A stretch of DNA of 9,633 nucleotides from Candidatus Doudnabacteria bacterium. GTDB taxonomy: Bacteria; Patescibacteriota; Doudnabacteria; UBA920; 2-01-FULL-50-11. The position numbers were made by a program, and so were the translations under genes. Below the pieces are notes generated by a model that searched no databases, had not been told where the DNA came from, and worked only from the letters and a program-made list of their open reading frames with translations. Where the stretch lies: contig JACQJK010000104.1 in assembly GCA_016205055.1 (NCBI GenBank), positions 1 to 9,633 of the forward strand, given 5' to 3'. Numbering within the stretch: position 1 is the stretch's first letter; each line of letters begins with the position of its first letter. Below, in pieces: positions 1-6,159 of the stretch.

Positions 1-23
1 CTTGAAAGCGCGGGGTATTCGCC

Positions 24-1118
24 TCAGGGACAATAAAATTTTACGTTATGCAATCCCAGCAGCCGCCAATAAGTTTCGTCGCCCTTTCCAAACATCACGG
101 CCAGATCAGCTTGGAAGTGGTTTAAGCAGGTAAAACAACCGCAAGAGCGATCCAGCGGTTCCTGAACAGTCTGCATCCGGGCGTCGGATAACTCGATGAC
201 CCGATAACCCCCGGGTTGGCCTGCAAACGCAAGCGCTCTGCCCAAAGAAGCAGAAGCATACGGGGTCAGTGAATCAATCAAATCGGCGCCGCAATCGATT
301 GCCAGAATAATTTTTTTCGGATCGCCAAGACCGGAAACCTGCAGGGGTTTCGACCGATCAAGCCGACCGATCATCGCGCGCAATCGCCGACTGAATTCTG
401 ACTTAGCAACCGCTTGACCAATACCGCAAACCGCATAACCGTCCGCGCCCGGCGCGTCATTGGCTCTGATCGAATTTTCCGACAACTTACCGCCGAAAGA
501 AAAACCCAAAGTTGCGAACAGTAAAGTTTTCTTGCGGACTTCCAGAGGAGCTTTCGCGAACTGTTGGCGCGCACGCGCGGGCCAATCAGCGCAAATCCTC
601 AAGGCCTTACTGATCTGCTTATCACCCTTGGAGGCAGGAGGAACAAACAACAAAGTTTGAATGGCGTCCGAGCCGAAATTTAATTGCATCTGGACCGACG
701 ACTCCGGGGTCAATTTTTTTAAAGTTCGGTCCGAACCGCTTCGGAAAGTAACACCCTCCTCGGTTAACAAAACATCGGAAACCCGCATGCGAGGATCAAC
801 AAGGCGTGGAACGAGCTTTTCTGCCAAAAAGCCGCCGCCGCTATCGGAAAAAATCGCCCGATCCCAATCCAAAACTTTATGCAAACCGCCGGCTTTCTTG
901 ATGGTCTGGTCGCCGGGATCAAGCCAGTGATGCAAGGTCGAAACCTGCAAGGCCCGCGCTCCCCAAAATTTATGCTCCTTCGCATAAACTACTCCGGTTA
1001 AGGACTTGGTGCCGCACGGCAAAAACGCCGGCGTTTCCACGTCTCCGCGAGAAGTATGCAGTACGGCTAAACGGGCACGGGACTTTGAATCTTTTTTTTT
1101 AATCTCAAAAAAATTCAT
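24..1118 (-). CDS. tgt: Divergent tRNA-guanine transglycosylase (TGT) family protein
   Basis: Product of 364 aa. TGT enzymes exchange guanine in tRNA (position 34 in bacteria) for a 7-deazaguanine such as preQ1. Seen here: a DSGG box with the general-base Asp at D92, a second catalytic Asp at D282 (IDSLTP), a GADGYAV stretch at 225-230, and the zinc site C326, C328, C331 with H357 in LHNVKFY. By eye against E. coli Tgt, the substrate-pocket motifs are not conserved: the FDEC block (Asp for preQ1 recognition) reads LLFV at 156-159, the IIQG block reads TLGF, GGLAVGE reads CGIGQAV, and PTRNAR reads PYASAS. The protein stops right after the last zinc ligand, lacking the roughly 40-50 residue C-terminal helix region. 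The start ATG follows a TATACT box by 8 nt and there is no SD, so the mRNA may be leaderless. Family membership is fairly sure; the substrate is not. Confidence 0.82.
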   Translation of the reverse strand: MNFFEIKKKDSKSRARLAVLHTSRGDVETPAFLPCGTKSLTGVVYAKEHKFWGARALQVSTLHHWLDPGDQTIKKAGGLHKVLDWDRAIFSDSGGGFLAEKLVPRLVDPRMRVSDVLLTEEGVTFRSGSDRTLKKLTPESSVQMQLNFGSDAIQTLLFVPPASKGDKQISKALRICADWPARARQQFAKAPLEVRKKTLLFATLGFSFGGKLSENSIRANDAPGADGYAVCGIGQAVAKSEFSRRLRAMIGRLDRSKPLQVSGLGDPKKIILAIDCGADLIDSLTPYASASLGRALAFAGQPGGYRVIELSDARMQTVQEPLDRSCGCFTCLNHFQADLAVMFGKGDETYWRLLGLHNVKFYCP

Positions 1119-1126
1119 GCAAGTTC

Positions 1127-1132
1127 AGTATA
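1127..1132 (-). promoter_or_regulatory. Probable -10 box for the TGT-family gene
   Basis: On the minus strand TATACT lies 8 nt upstream of the ATG, which predicts transcription starting at or within a base or two of the start codon. The -35 position 17 nt upstream has only a weak match (GATTTA). A terminator-like hairpin lies directly upstream, so an independent promoter here is sensible. Confidence 0.4.
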
Positions 1133-1134
1133 AC

Positions 1135-1167
1135 AAAAAACCTCTCGCCTAAATCTGGTGAGGGTTT
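1135..1167 (-). terminator. Imperfect intrinsic terminator between pnp and the TGT gene
   Basis: On the minus strand an AAACCCTC arm pairs imperfectly (one bulged C) with GAGGTTT across a short AT-rich loop, and the right arm runs into six T residues. It would stop any read-through from pnp just before the TGT-family promoter. Confidence 0.5.
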
Positions 1168-1204
1168 ACTATATTATTTAGCAAAGACTAAATAGTTATA
1201 ATTT

Positions 1205-1244
1205 CCTGTACGCTTTTTCCGCGATCGTGAAAAAAGCGTACAGG
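1205..1244 (-). repeat. Second stem-loop overlapping the pnp terminator
   Basis: A perfect 14-bp inverted repeat, CCTGTACGCTTTTT at 1205-1218 and AAAAAGCGTACAGG at 1231-1244, with a 12-nt loop. Its right arm shares CAGG (1241-1244) and the A-run with the pnp terminator, so the two stems cannot both be complete in one RNA. It may be a backup terminator or 3'-end processing structure. Confidence 0.6.
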
Positions 1245-1264
1245 CGGATTTTATCCGCCTGCGC
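1230..1264 (-). terminator. Intrinsic terminator of pnp
   Basis: Read on the minus strand, 16 nt after the pnp stop: GCG, CAGGCGGAT, loop AAA, ATCCGCCTG, a TA bulge, CGC, then six T. The inner 9 bp are perfect and the outer 3 bp close the stem directly on the T-run, a textbook Rho-independent form. Confidence 0.8.
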
Positions 1265-1279
1265 CTGCGACTCAAGTCT

Positions 1280-3541
1280 CTACCTGCCCCTCCCGCGTCC
1301 ACGACCTCCGTGACGTCCTCGGTCGCCTCGATCAAACCCCCGGCCCCCCCGGCCTCCACTATTGTAAAGATGGTCGTCCAAACGCGGTCGGCCCCCGCGA
1401 GCCGGCCCGCCGACTCCTCCGGGAGCGGCGCCCAGCGCCTTCATGGAAAGGTTAATCCGGCCCATGCTGTCGATTTCTGTGCACACGACTTTGACCGTGT
1501 CGCCCAACTGCACCGCGTCCTCCACCCGATTGATGCGATAAGGAGCAATTTCCGAAATATGAACCAATCCTTCCTTTCCCGGCAAAACTTCCACAAACGC
1601 GCCAAAGTCCATGATCCGCGTGACCTTGCCGTCAAAGACTTCTCCGGGCGCGACTTCGCGCACTAAATTTTGTATCCACTCAACCGCTTTACGCATGCCC
1701 TCCGGATCTTTGCTGGTCACGGCAACCAAACCGTCGTCTTCGATGTCGATTTTTACCCCGGTCACCTCGATAATCTCGTTGATAATCTTGCCGCCGGTGC
1801 CGATGACGTCGCGGATTTTCTTGGGATCAATGCGGAACGACTCAATCCGCGGAGCGTGCTTGGACAACTCCGGCCGGGGTTGCGCAAGAACCGAATCCAT
1901 AACCTGCAAAATGTGCATTCTCGCGGTTTTTGCCTGGACAAGCGCCTGCTCTAAAATTGCAACCGTCAAGCCCAGAGTTTTAATGTCCATCTGCATAGCC
2001 GTTACTCCGTTTCGCGGACCGGCCACCTTAAAATCCATATCGCCAAAAAAATCCTCGGTGCCCTGAATGTCGGTTAAAACTCTGAACTTGCCGGAAGCAA
2101 CATCCAAAACCAAACCCATGGCCACTCCGCCGACTTGACCGGCAATCGGCACGCCCGCGTCCATTAAAGCCAAAGACGATCCGCAAGTGGCGGCCATGGA
2201 GGTTGAGCCGTTGGAGGAAAGCACTTCCGAGACCAAACGCATGGTGTAGGGAAATTTTTCTTTATCGGGTAAAACCGGCTCAAGCGCCCGTTCCGCAAGC
2301 GCTCCGTGTCCGATTTCCCGCCGCCCCGCCCCGCGCACCGGCGCCACTTCCCCCACGCTAAAACCGGGCATATTGTAATGGTGCATATAGCGCTTTTTGG
2401 TTTCCTCAAAATCTTCCATCCCGTCTAAAATCTGCGCGTCGCCGGTTGAGCCCAGGGTTACCGTAGTCAGCACTTGGGTTTCACCGCGGTTAAAAATCGC
2501 GCTGCCGTGAGTGCGCGGAAGAATTCCGGCTTGCGCCGTGACCGGACGGGTTTGGTCAAGGGGACGAGCGTCAATGCGTTTATCTTGGGCGAGAATCCCG
2601 GCGCGGACGATTTTTTTCTGTAAAGAATAAAAAGCGTCAGCCGCCTGCTTTTTTACTTCCTTAAAATCATCGGAGTCACTGACCCTCACTCCGTCCTTCT
2701 CCAGCTTTTCCAGCATCTGCTCTTTGAGTTTGGCTAAAGCGGCCTCCCTTTCCACTTTGGACTTTAAATAAAGCGCCTCTTGCAGGGGAGTTGAGCAAAA
2801 ATCGGAAACTTTTTTTTCCAACGCTGCTTCCGGCCGAAAAATCGTCACTGGCGCTTTTGGCCGACCGGCCAGTTTAACAAGTTGTTTTTGGAGTTCCACC
2901 AAATCCCGAATCTGCGCTTGGGCTTTTGTAACGGCGTCAATAATCACTTCCTCGGAAACGACTTTTGCGCCGGCCTCAATCATCATAATGTGATTTTCGG
3001 TTCCGGCCACCACCAAATCCAGATCGCCCGTAACCCGTTCTTCATATGACGGATTAATGACCAGCTGACCGTTGACTCGCCCCACCCGCACGGCCGCCAA
3101 GGGCCCGGCAAAAGGAATGTCGGAAATCATCAAAGCGCTCGAGGCGGCGTTAATGCCGACCACGTCCGGGTCGTTGACTTCGTCCACGGAAAAAATGGAA
3201 AGCATGACCTGCACGTCATTGCGCATGCCTTCGGGAAACAACGGCCGCAAACCCCGATCCACCAATCGTCCCGAAAGCACCGCTTCGTCAGTCGGGCGGC
3301 CTTCGCGCTTGATAAATCGCGAGCCCTTGATTTTACCGACTGCGTAAAGTTTTTCTTCATAGTCAACAAGCAGCGGGAAAAAATCAATCCCCTCACGCGG
3401 TTGCTTGTTCATGACCGCCGTGGCCAACACGACCGTTTCCCCCAAAGTCCCGACGACCGCGCCGTTGGCTTGTTGCGCTAAAACACCCGTTTCCAAAGAA
3501 AACGGTTTGCCGGCAATTTCCTTATTCACTTTTTGGGACAT
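1280..3541 (-). CDS. pnp: Polyribonucleotide nucleotidyltransferase (PNPase)
   Basis: 753 aa. A 3'-to-5' phosphorolytic exoribonuclease, a trimer in mRNA decay and often part of the degradosome. Order: first RNase PH domain about 10-140, helical linker 145-310, second RNase PH domain about 320-550, KH domain about 565-625 with the GTGG loop at 581-584, S1 domain about 633-702. Active-site residues are intact: the SSNGSTSMA phosphate-binding block (442-450), and D497, D503 and K505 in EDFFGDMDFK, matching E. coli D486, D492 and K494. A tail from about 705 to the end is rich in Arg and Gly (GGRGGRG-type repeats), absent from the 711-aa E. coli protein and plausibly RNA-binding. The ATG is preceded by GGAAAGG at 8-nt spacing. 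It lies downstream of rpsO in the usual rpsO-pnp order. Identification is secure. Confidence 0.98.
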   Translation of the reverse strand: MSQKVNKEIAGKPFSLETGVLAQQANGAVVGTLGETVVLATAVMNKQPREGIDFFPLLVDYEEKLYAVGKIKGSRFIKREGRPTDEAVLSGRLVDRGLRPLFPEGMRNDVQVMLSIFSVDEVNDPDVVGINAASSALMISDIPFAGPLAAVRVGRVNGQLVINPSYEERVTGDLDLVVAGTENHIMMIEAGAKVVSEEVIIDAVTKAQAQIRDLVELQKQLVKLAGRPKAPVTIFRPEAALEKKVSDFCSTPLQEALYLKSKVEREAALAKLKEQMLEKLEKDGVRVSDSDDFKEVKKQAADAFYSLQKKIVRAGILAQDKRIDARPLDQTRPVTAQAGILPRTHGSAIFNRGETQVLTTVTLGSTGDAQILDGMEDFEETKKRYMHHYNMPGFSVGEVAPVRGAGRREIGHGALAERALEPVLPDKEKFPYTMRLVSEVLSSNGSTSMAATCGSSLALMDAGVPIAGQVGGVAMGLVLDVASGKFRVLTDIQGTEDFFGDMDFKVAGPRNGVTAMQMDIKTLGLTVAILEQALVQAKTARMHILQVMDSVLAQPRPELSKHAPRIESFRIDPKKIRDVIGTGGKIINEIIEVTGVKIDIEDDGLVAVTSKDPEGMRKAVEWIQNLVREVAPGEVFDGKVTRIMDFGAFVEVLPGKEGLVHISEIAPYRINRVEDAVQLGDTVKVVCTEIDSMGRINLSMKALGAAPGGVGGPARGGRPRLDDHLYNSGGRGGRGFDRGDRGRHGGRGRGRGR

Positions 3542-3578
3542 GGCAACTGCCTTTCCAGTTTCCGTCCTCGTTTGCAGG

Positions 3579-3606
3579 ATGACAACGACTATTGGAGATA
3601 GTCATC
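3579..3606 (-). promoter_or_regulatory. Hairpin in the pnp leader
   Basis: GACTAT (3587-3592) and ATAGTC (3598-3603) pair around a 5-nt loop, and an alternative register extends the stem with GATGA/TCATC. It lies about 45 nt upstream of the pnp ATG. In E. coli a leader stem-loop is the RNase III target for pnp autoregulation; a similar role here is only inferred. Confidence 0.45.
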
Positions 3607-3647
3607 GCTAATTCTGAAAACCAGAACAGAAACGTTAATGAATTCTC

Positions 3648-3682
3648 GAAGGGAAAAACCCGTGAAAAGGGTTTTTCCCTTC
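3648..3682 (-). terminator. Strong stem-loop in the rpsO-pnp spacer, possible attenuator or terminator
   Basis: A perfect 14-bp inverted repeat: GAAGGGAAAAACCC at 3648-3661 and GGGTTTTTCCCTTC at 3669-3682, with a 7-nt loop. The inner part (A5 CCC loop GGG T5) could act as a bidirectional intrinsic terminator. It falls where E. coli has the partial rpsO terminator and RNase III site, so it may set the pnp:rpsO ratio. A second 9-bp stem (3688-3696 with 3701-3709, CAAC loop) lies just beside it. Confidence 0.55.
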
Positions 3683-3801
3683 CGATCGCCTCGACGCAAC
3701 CGTCGGGGCTGCCTCCCGCATCCTCGGTGTCCTTCGGTCGGGGGAACGTGAGACCTCCGGACTATTCTAATCCTCACGGCAAAGCGCGGGGATCCTCATT
3801 A

Positions 3802-4068
3802 TTAAACTTTTAATTTTAATTTATCCGCGATCTTCTCAAAGCGCTTCTCGTCCTCGCTTTTCAAATAGCGAAGCAGTCGGCGACGGTTGCCCACCATCTT
3901 TAAAAGACCGCGCCGCGAGTGATTGTCTTTCTTGTGGATCGCCAGGTGTTTTTGCACTTCGGCAATTTCCCGCGTCAAAATCGCCACCTGGACCTCCGGG
4001 CTGCCGGTGTCATCCTTGTGAATTTGATATTTTTTGATTAAAGCGTCCTTTTCCTTTGGCGTCAGCAT
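3802..4068 (-). CDS. rpsO: 30S ribosomal protein S15
   Basis: 88 aa, the normal length for S15. It binds the 16S rRNA central domain early in small-subunit assembly. Family signatures are all visible: TGSPEVQVAILT at 21-32, the HKKDNHSRRGLLKMVGNRRR stretch at about 45-64 that forms the rRNA-binding helices, and LLRYLKSED after it. The ATG has AAGGA upstream at about 7-nt spacing within a purine-rich run. It is transcribed from a promoter with a consensus -10 box about 130 nt upstream, and pnp follows 260 nt downstream. The long leader leaves room for an S15 autoregulatory fold as known in E. coli and other bacteria, though no specific one could be assigned by eye. Confidence 0.98.
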   Translation of the reverse strand: MLTPKEKDALIKKYQIHKDDTGSPEVQVAILTREIAEVQKHLAIHKKDNHSRRGLLKMVGNRRRLLRYLKSEDEKRFEKIADKLKLKV

Positions 4069-4200
4069 CTTCTTTTCCTTTTTTTTACCCCGTTAAATTC
4101 GCGAAGCGGTTATATAACTGACGTACTCGCGCCCCGCAGATGCTGCCCGGAAAAATTCTCCATGCCAAGCTGTCAGGGCCGAATTAATAAATCCGGCTAG

Positions 4201-4229
4201 ATTATAGCACAACCGAGTCAGCTTGACAA
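4201..4229 (-). promoter_or_regulatory. rpsO promoter
   Basis: On the minus strand TTGTCA (4229-4224), a 17-bp spacer, and an extended -10 TGCTATAAT (TATAAT at 4206-4201). Predicted start near 4194, giving an rpsO leader of about 125 nt. The -35 overlaps that of the divergent promoter in five bases. Confidence 0.8.
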
Positions 4230-4251
4230 ACGCTTAAATCCTTTATAGAAT
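4223..4251 (+). promoter_or_regulatory. Promoter of the 278-aa unknown gene
   Basis: TTGACA (4223-4228, consensus), a 17-bp spacer, and TAGAAT (4246-4251). Predicted start about 4258, leaving a 42-nt leader. The -35 box is nearly the same DNA as the rpsO -35 on the other strand. Confidence 0.72.
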
Positions 4252-4257
4252 GCCGCT

Positions 4258-4277
4258 GCTGTTCAGCATAGAACAGC
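4258..4277 (+). promoter_or_regulatory. Hairpin at the 5' end of the unknown gene's transcript
   Basis: GCTGTTC (4258-4264), loop AGCATA, GAACAGC (4271-4277): a perfect 7-bp stem that would start at or beside the predicted first nucleotide. 5'-terminal stems are known to protect mRNAs such as ompA from 5'-end-dependent decay; that role here is inference. Confidence 0.5.
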
Positions 4278-4282
4278 CAGTC

Positions 4283-4291
4283 AAGAGGAGG
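4283..4291 (+). promoter_or_regulatory. Strong Shine-Dalgarno for the 278-aa gene
   Basis: AAGAGGAGG ends 8 nt before the ATG at 4300 and fixes this start. Confidence 0.85.
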
Positions 4292-4299
4292 AAAATTTT

Positions 4300-5136
4300 A
4301 TGACGCTAGAAAAGACACAACAACTGAACGCAGAAGCCCAGGCCAAGCTACAAAGGGCCTTGGGGCGCCTTGAGGAATTCTGGAGGCGGTTCGATAATCT
4401 GCAAAAGCTTCCGGAAGACAGGAATGCAATCGCCGCGTCCATCGCGGCGCACTCGCTATACGCCATTCCGGATATCCTGTTCAACGCCCAATTCCCCGAA
4501 ACAGTGGCGCCAGCCTTGCGAAAGCTGCTGGACCTTGCCACCGCCCCCAACTGGGGCGCCGACGGCCGACCGGAAGGCACTTCCGTCGCCGCCGTCGCGC
4601 AAAAGGTTATCGTGGGCAAACTTTTGCCCATGTGCCACAACCTCAAGGAGATTGAGATAACCAACCAGCTGCTGGAGTTTCTTGCGGTCAGACAAAATCG
4701 GACGGGCGAGCCATACCCCTATGTCATCCGCGAAGTGCCGTACTTTCGCTTTGTGGCGGAGTTTCTGTGGCCAAGGTTTTGTGTTGTTGACCTCATCCTT
4801 CGCCGCACACCTGTTCCCGCGGAATTTCTTGCGATTGAGGACGCGCTGGTCCGCTCGGCGCTCAACTGGGGGATGGGGCACTTGTTACCCGGCTCGCTGG
4901 TCGCCAGAAAATTCGCCACCGTTCTGCAGTTTTGCGCCGATTCCGACTACGCGCCGACTTCCGCCCTCCTTGGTCGGCTCGGCAACAAGCGGCCGCGCGT
5001 CGACGTTTCTACGACGGACTTTGATCCAAAAGATTTCGGAGTAGAAATGGAGGAGCCGGCCGAAGCGACGCGCCGCGCGGCAATCAGACTGCTGCGGCAC
5101 GCCGCCCACAAGGGCAGATTGCGCATTGAACTCTAG
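4300..5136 (+). CDS. Unrecognised 278-aa soluble protein
   Basis: No family recognised. The sequence shows no signal peptide and no convincing membrane span. It appears mostly helical: an N-terminal amphipathic segment rich in Gln, Glu and Arg (about 1-40), a central hydrophobic/aromatic part around 145-170 (YVIREVPYFRFVAEFLWPRF), and a charged C-terminus with an acidic patch (DFDPKDFGVEMEE) followed by an Arg/His-rich helix. No catalytic motif or metal-ligand cluster stands out; the few Cys are scattered. It is a real gene by context: promoter, 5' hairpin, strong SD, 278 codons, and an intrinsic terminator 12 nt after the TAG stop. It is monocistronic and divergent from rpsO, so no operon partner hints at function. 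Codon choice seems richer in G/C-ending codons than the neighbouring housekeeping genes (impression, not counted). Confidence 0.85.
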   Translation: MTLEKTQQLNAEAQAKLQRALGRLEEFWRRFDNLQKLPEDRNAIAASIAAHSLYAIPDILFNAQFPETVAPALRKLLDLATAPNWGADGRPEGTSVAAVAQKVIVGKLLPMCHNLKEIEITNQLLEFLAVRQNRTGEPYPYVIREVPYFRFVAEFLWPRFCVVDLILRRTPVPAEFLAIEDALVRSALNWGMGHLLPGSLVARKFATVLQFCADSDYAPTSALLGRLGNKRPRVDVSTTDFDPKDFGVEMEEPAEATRRAAIRLLRHAAHKGRLRIEL

Positions 5137-5147
5137 CTGCACCCGCC

Positions 5148-5172
5148 ACCGGCCAATTCGGTCGGTTTTTTT
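5148..5172 (+). terminator. Intrinsic terminator of the 278-aa gene
   Basis: ACCGGCC, loop AATTC, GGTCGGT (one G-T wobble), running into seven T residues at 5166-5172. It lies 12 nt after the stop codon. Confidence 0.88.
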
Positions 5173-5244
5173 ATGATTATTATTTTGTATCTAGGGATTA
5201 CGGATCCCGTAAGTCCTCAAAAAGCTGGCTCGTCCCAAAAGGGA

Positions 5245-5430
5245 CTAAACAAGCCTGAAAAATAGCTCCAAAGCACCCCGCCGATCTTCTTGCCGGCCGG
5301 TTCTGACTTCCCCCGAAAAAACCTGTGCCAGATTCTGGCAGTCGTAGGCTGCAAACACGCTGCCAAGGATAGTAACGAACGCGGCAACAGCGTAAAGCTC
5401 GCCTCCGATTAAACTTTGAATTACCTTGAA
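5245..5430 (-). pseudogene. Possible 3' relic of a coding sequence
   Basis: A stop-to-stop minus-strand frame of 61 codons that reads like protein: a hydrophobic stretch LYAVAAFVTILGSVFAAY (about residues 12-29) followed by a polar tail with SGEVRTGRQEDRR, ending in TAG at 5245. There is no ATG in the frame and no SD; only an internal GTG could start it. It may be the remnant of a small membrane-protein gene whose 5' part was lost or frameshifted. A chance open frame is the main alternative. Confidence 0.3.
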
Positions 5431-5442
5431 TTACGAAACGGC

Positions 5443-5524
5443 AAAATTTTATTCTTCGACCTTGCCTGCCCCGTAGTCTGCCGATTTATCGGCTGTACTA
5501 CTGGGGTGGAGAAGCTAAAATTTT
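5443..5524. repeat. 82-bp imperfect palindrome
   Basis: Outer arms AAAATTTTA (5443-5451) and TAAAATTTT (5516-5524), then TTCT/AGAA, then CCCC (5469-5472) with GGGG (5503-5506), GTAGT with ACTAC, and CCGAT with ATCGG around a TT loop. Several internal bulges. The size and layered arms suggest a folded RNA or a small non-autonomous mobile or folded-DNA element. No flanking target duplication was recognised. Confidence 0.5.
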
Positions 5525-5619
5525 GGCTTAGATGGTATAAAAGGTTCTCGACTCCGCTGACGCTCCGCTCGAAGACTAAAATATTGATTATTCACCCAAC
5601 TCTTAAACACAATTTTCAT

Positions 5620-5649
5620 AAATAAAATCCCCTGCTCAAAACAGAGGAT
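5620..5649 (-). terminator. Intrinsic terminator of the small membrane-protein gene
   Basis: On the minus strand ATCCTCTG, a 7-nt loop TTTTGAG, CAGGGGAT (one T-G wobble), then TTTATTT. It lies 49 nt beyond the stop codon of the gene ending at 5699. Confidence 0.65.
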
Positions 5650-5698
5650 AACAAAGATTGATACGGTGGAGTGCGGAACTCCCCGTCCAAACAACTGA

Positions 5699-6061
5699 TT
5701 ATGGTTCCGTACCCGTTGCGCAAAGGGCTATCTCACGAATCACCCATGCAAGCCCGACGCCGCCGAGGAACGCCAACAGTACAGCCACCTCCATAACCGG
5801 GTAGTCGAAGCTGGCAGCGGACAGAACCATGACGACGATACCTACACCGGACATGTACGGACTACGGTTCCAGCCGGTCACGTTAAGCGCGGTCCAAAAC
5901 GCAAGCCCAACCGAAAACGCCAGCATCACCGCAGGCCACGGCTCGAACGGCCAGGAAGCGACAGAGCCGTAGCGGCTATGCATTTCCAGGCAAAACCCCC
6001 CCCATAGGACCGCAAGGGCGAGGATGGAAGTAACGACTACCGGAACCTCACCGTCTTTCAT
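5699..6061 (-). CDS. Unrecognised small membrane protein (four predicted helices)
   Basis: 120 aa from the ATG at 6061. That start is chosen over the in-frame ATG at 6085 because AAAAGGAGG lies 6 nt upstream of it. Four hydrophobic segments: about 6-25 (VPVVVTSILALAVLWGG), 43-63 (AVMLAFSVGLAFWTAL), 71-86 (VGIVVMVLSAASF) and 90-110 (VAVLLAFLGGVGLAWV). The loops are short and there is no conserved charged residue inside the helices that would suggest a known transporter, so a structural or accessory inner-membrane role is only a guess. No family recognised. It is divergent from the Xer gene (98-nt spacer) and has its own terminator. No convincing -35/-10 pair was seen for it. Confidence 0.72.
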   Translation of the reverse strand: MKDGEVPVVVTSILALAVLWGGFCLEMHSRYGSVASWPFEPWPAVMLAFSVGLAFWTALNVTGWNRSPYMSGVGIVVMVLSAASFDYPVMEVAVLLAFLGGVGLAWVIREIALCATGTEP

Positions 6062-6067
6062 GCCCTG

Positions 6068-6076
6068 CCTCCTTTT
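6068..6076 (-). promoter_or_regulatory. Shine-Dalgarno that decides the membrane-protein start
   Basis: AAAAGGAGG on the minus strand, 6 nt before the ATG at 6061. It sits inside the longer frame and therefore argues against the upstream ATG at 6085. Confidence 0.8.
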
Positions 6077-6130
6077 GATACGCAAACAGTCTGCCCGAGA
6101 AACCTCAAAAAGTCAAACCCGTACGCGCCG

Positions 6131-6139
6131 TGCTATAAT
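6131..6139 (+). promoter_or_regulatory. Extended -10 promoter of the Xer gene
   Basis: TGCTATAAT with a consensus -10 at 6134-6139. No good -35 was seen at 16-18 bp. The predicted start near 6146 leaves only about 14 nt of leader with no SD. Confidence 0.6.
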
Positions 6140-6159
6140 TAAGTCGCACAATATCTAGC

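Larger units (their letters stand above)
5173..5619. other. Gene-free stretch with palindromes and a possible gene relic
   Basis: No intact gene with a convincing start and SD on either strand. It contains small palindromes near 5199-5216 (TTACGG, ATC, CCGTAA core) and 5232-5245 (GTCCC, AAAA, GGGAC), a minus-strand open stretch of 61 codons without an ATG, and a large imperfect palindrome, the last two listed separately. The short plus-strand frame at 5416-5625 lacks an SD and runs through the palindrome, so it is not called. Confidence 0.5.

Noticed and set aside
1174..1359. Minus-strand frame overlapping the pnp end
   Set aside because: Out-of-frame shadow of the Arg/Gly-rich pnp tail that runs through the terminator.
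4069..4200. S15 autoregulatory fold or riboswitch in the rpsO leader
   Set aside because: Only short local stems (GCAG/CTGC, CGC/GCG) could be found; no known S15-binding architecture or riboswitch core could be assigned by eye.
5416..5625. 69-codon plus-strand frame
   Set aside because: No SD or promoter, crosses the 82-bp palindrome, and the translation shows no protein-like pattern.
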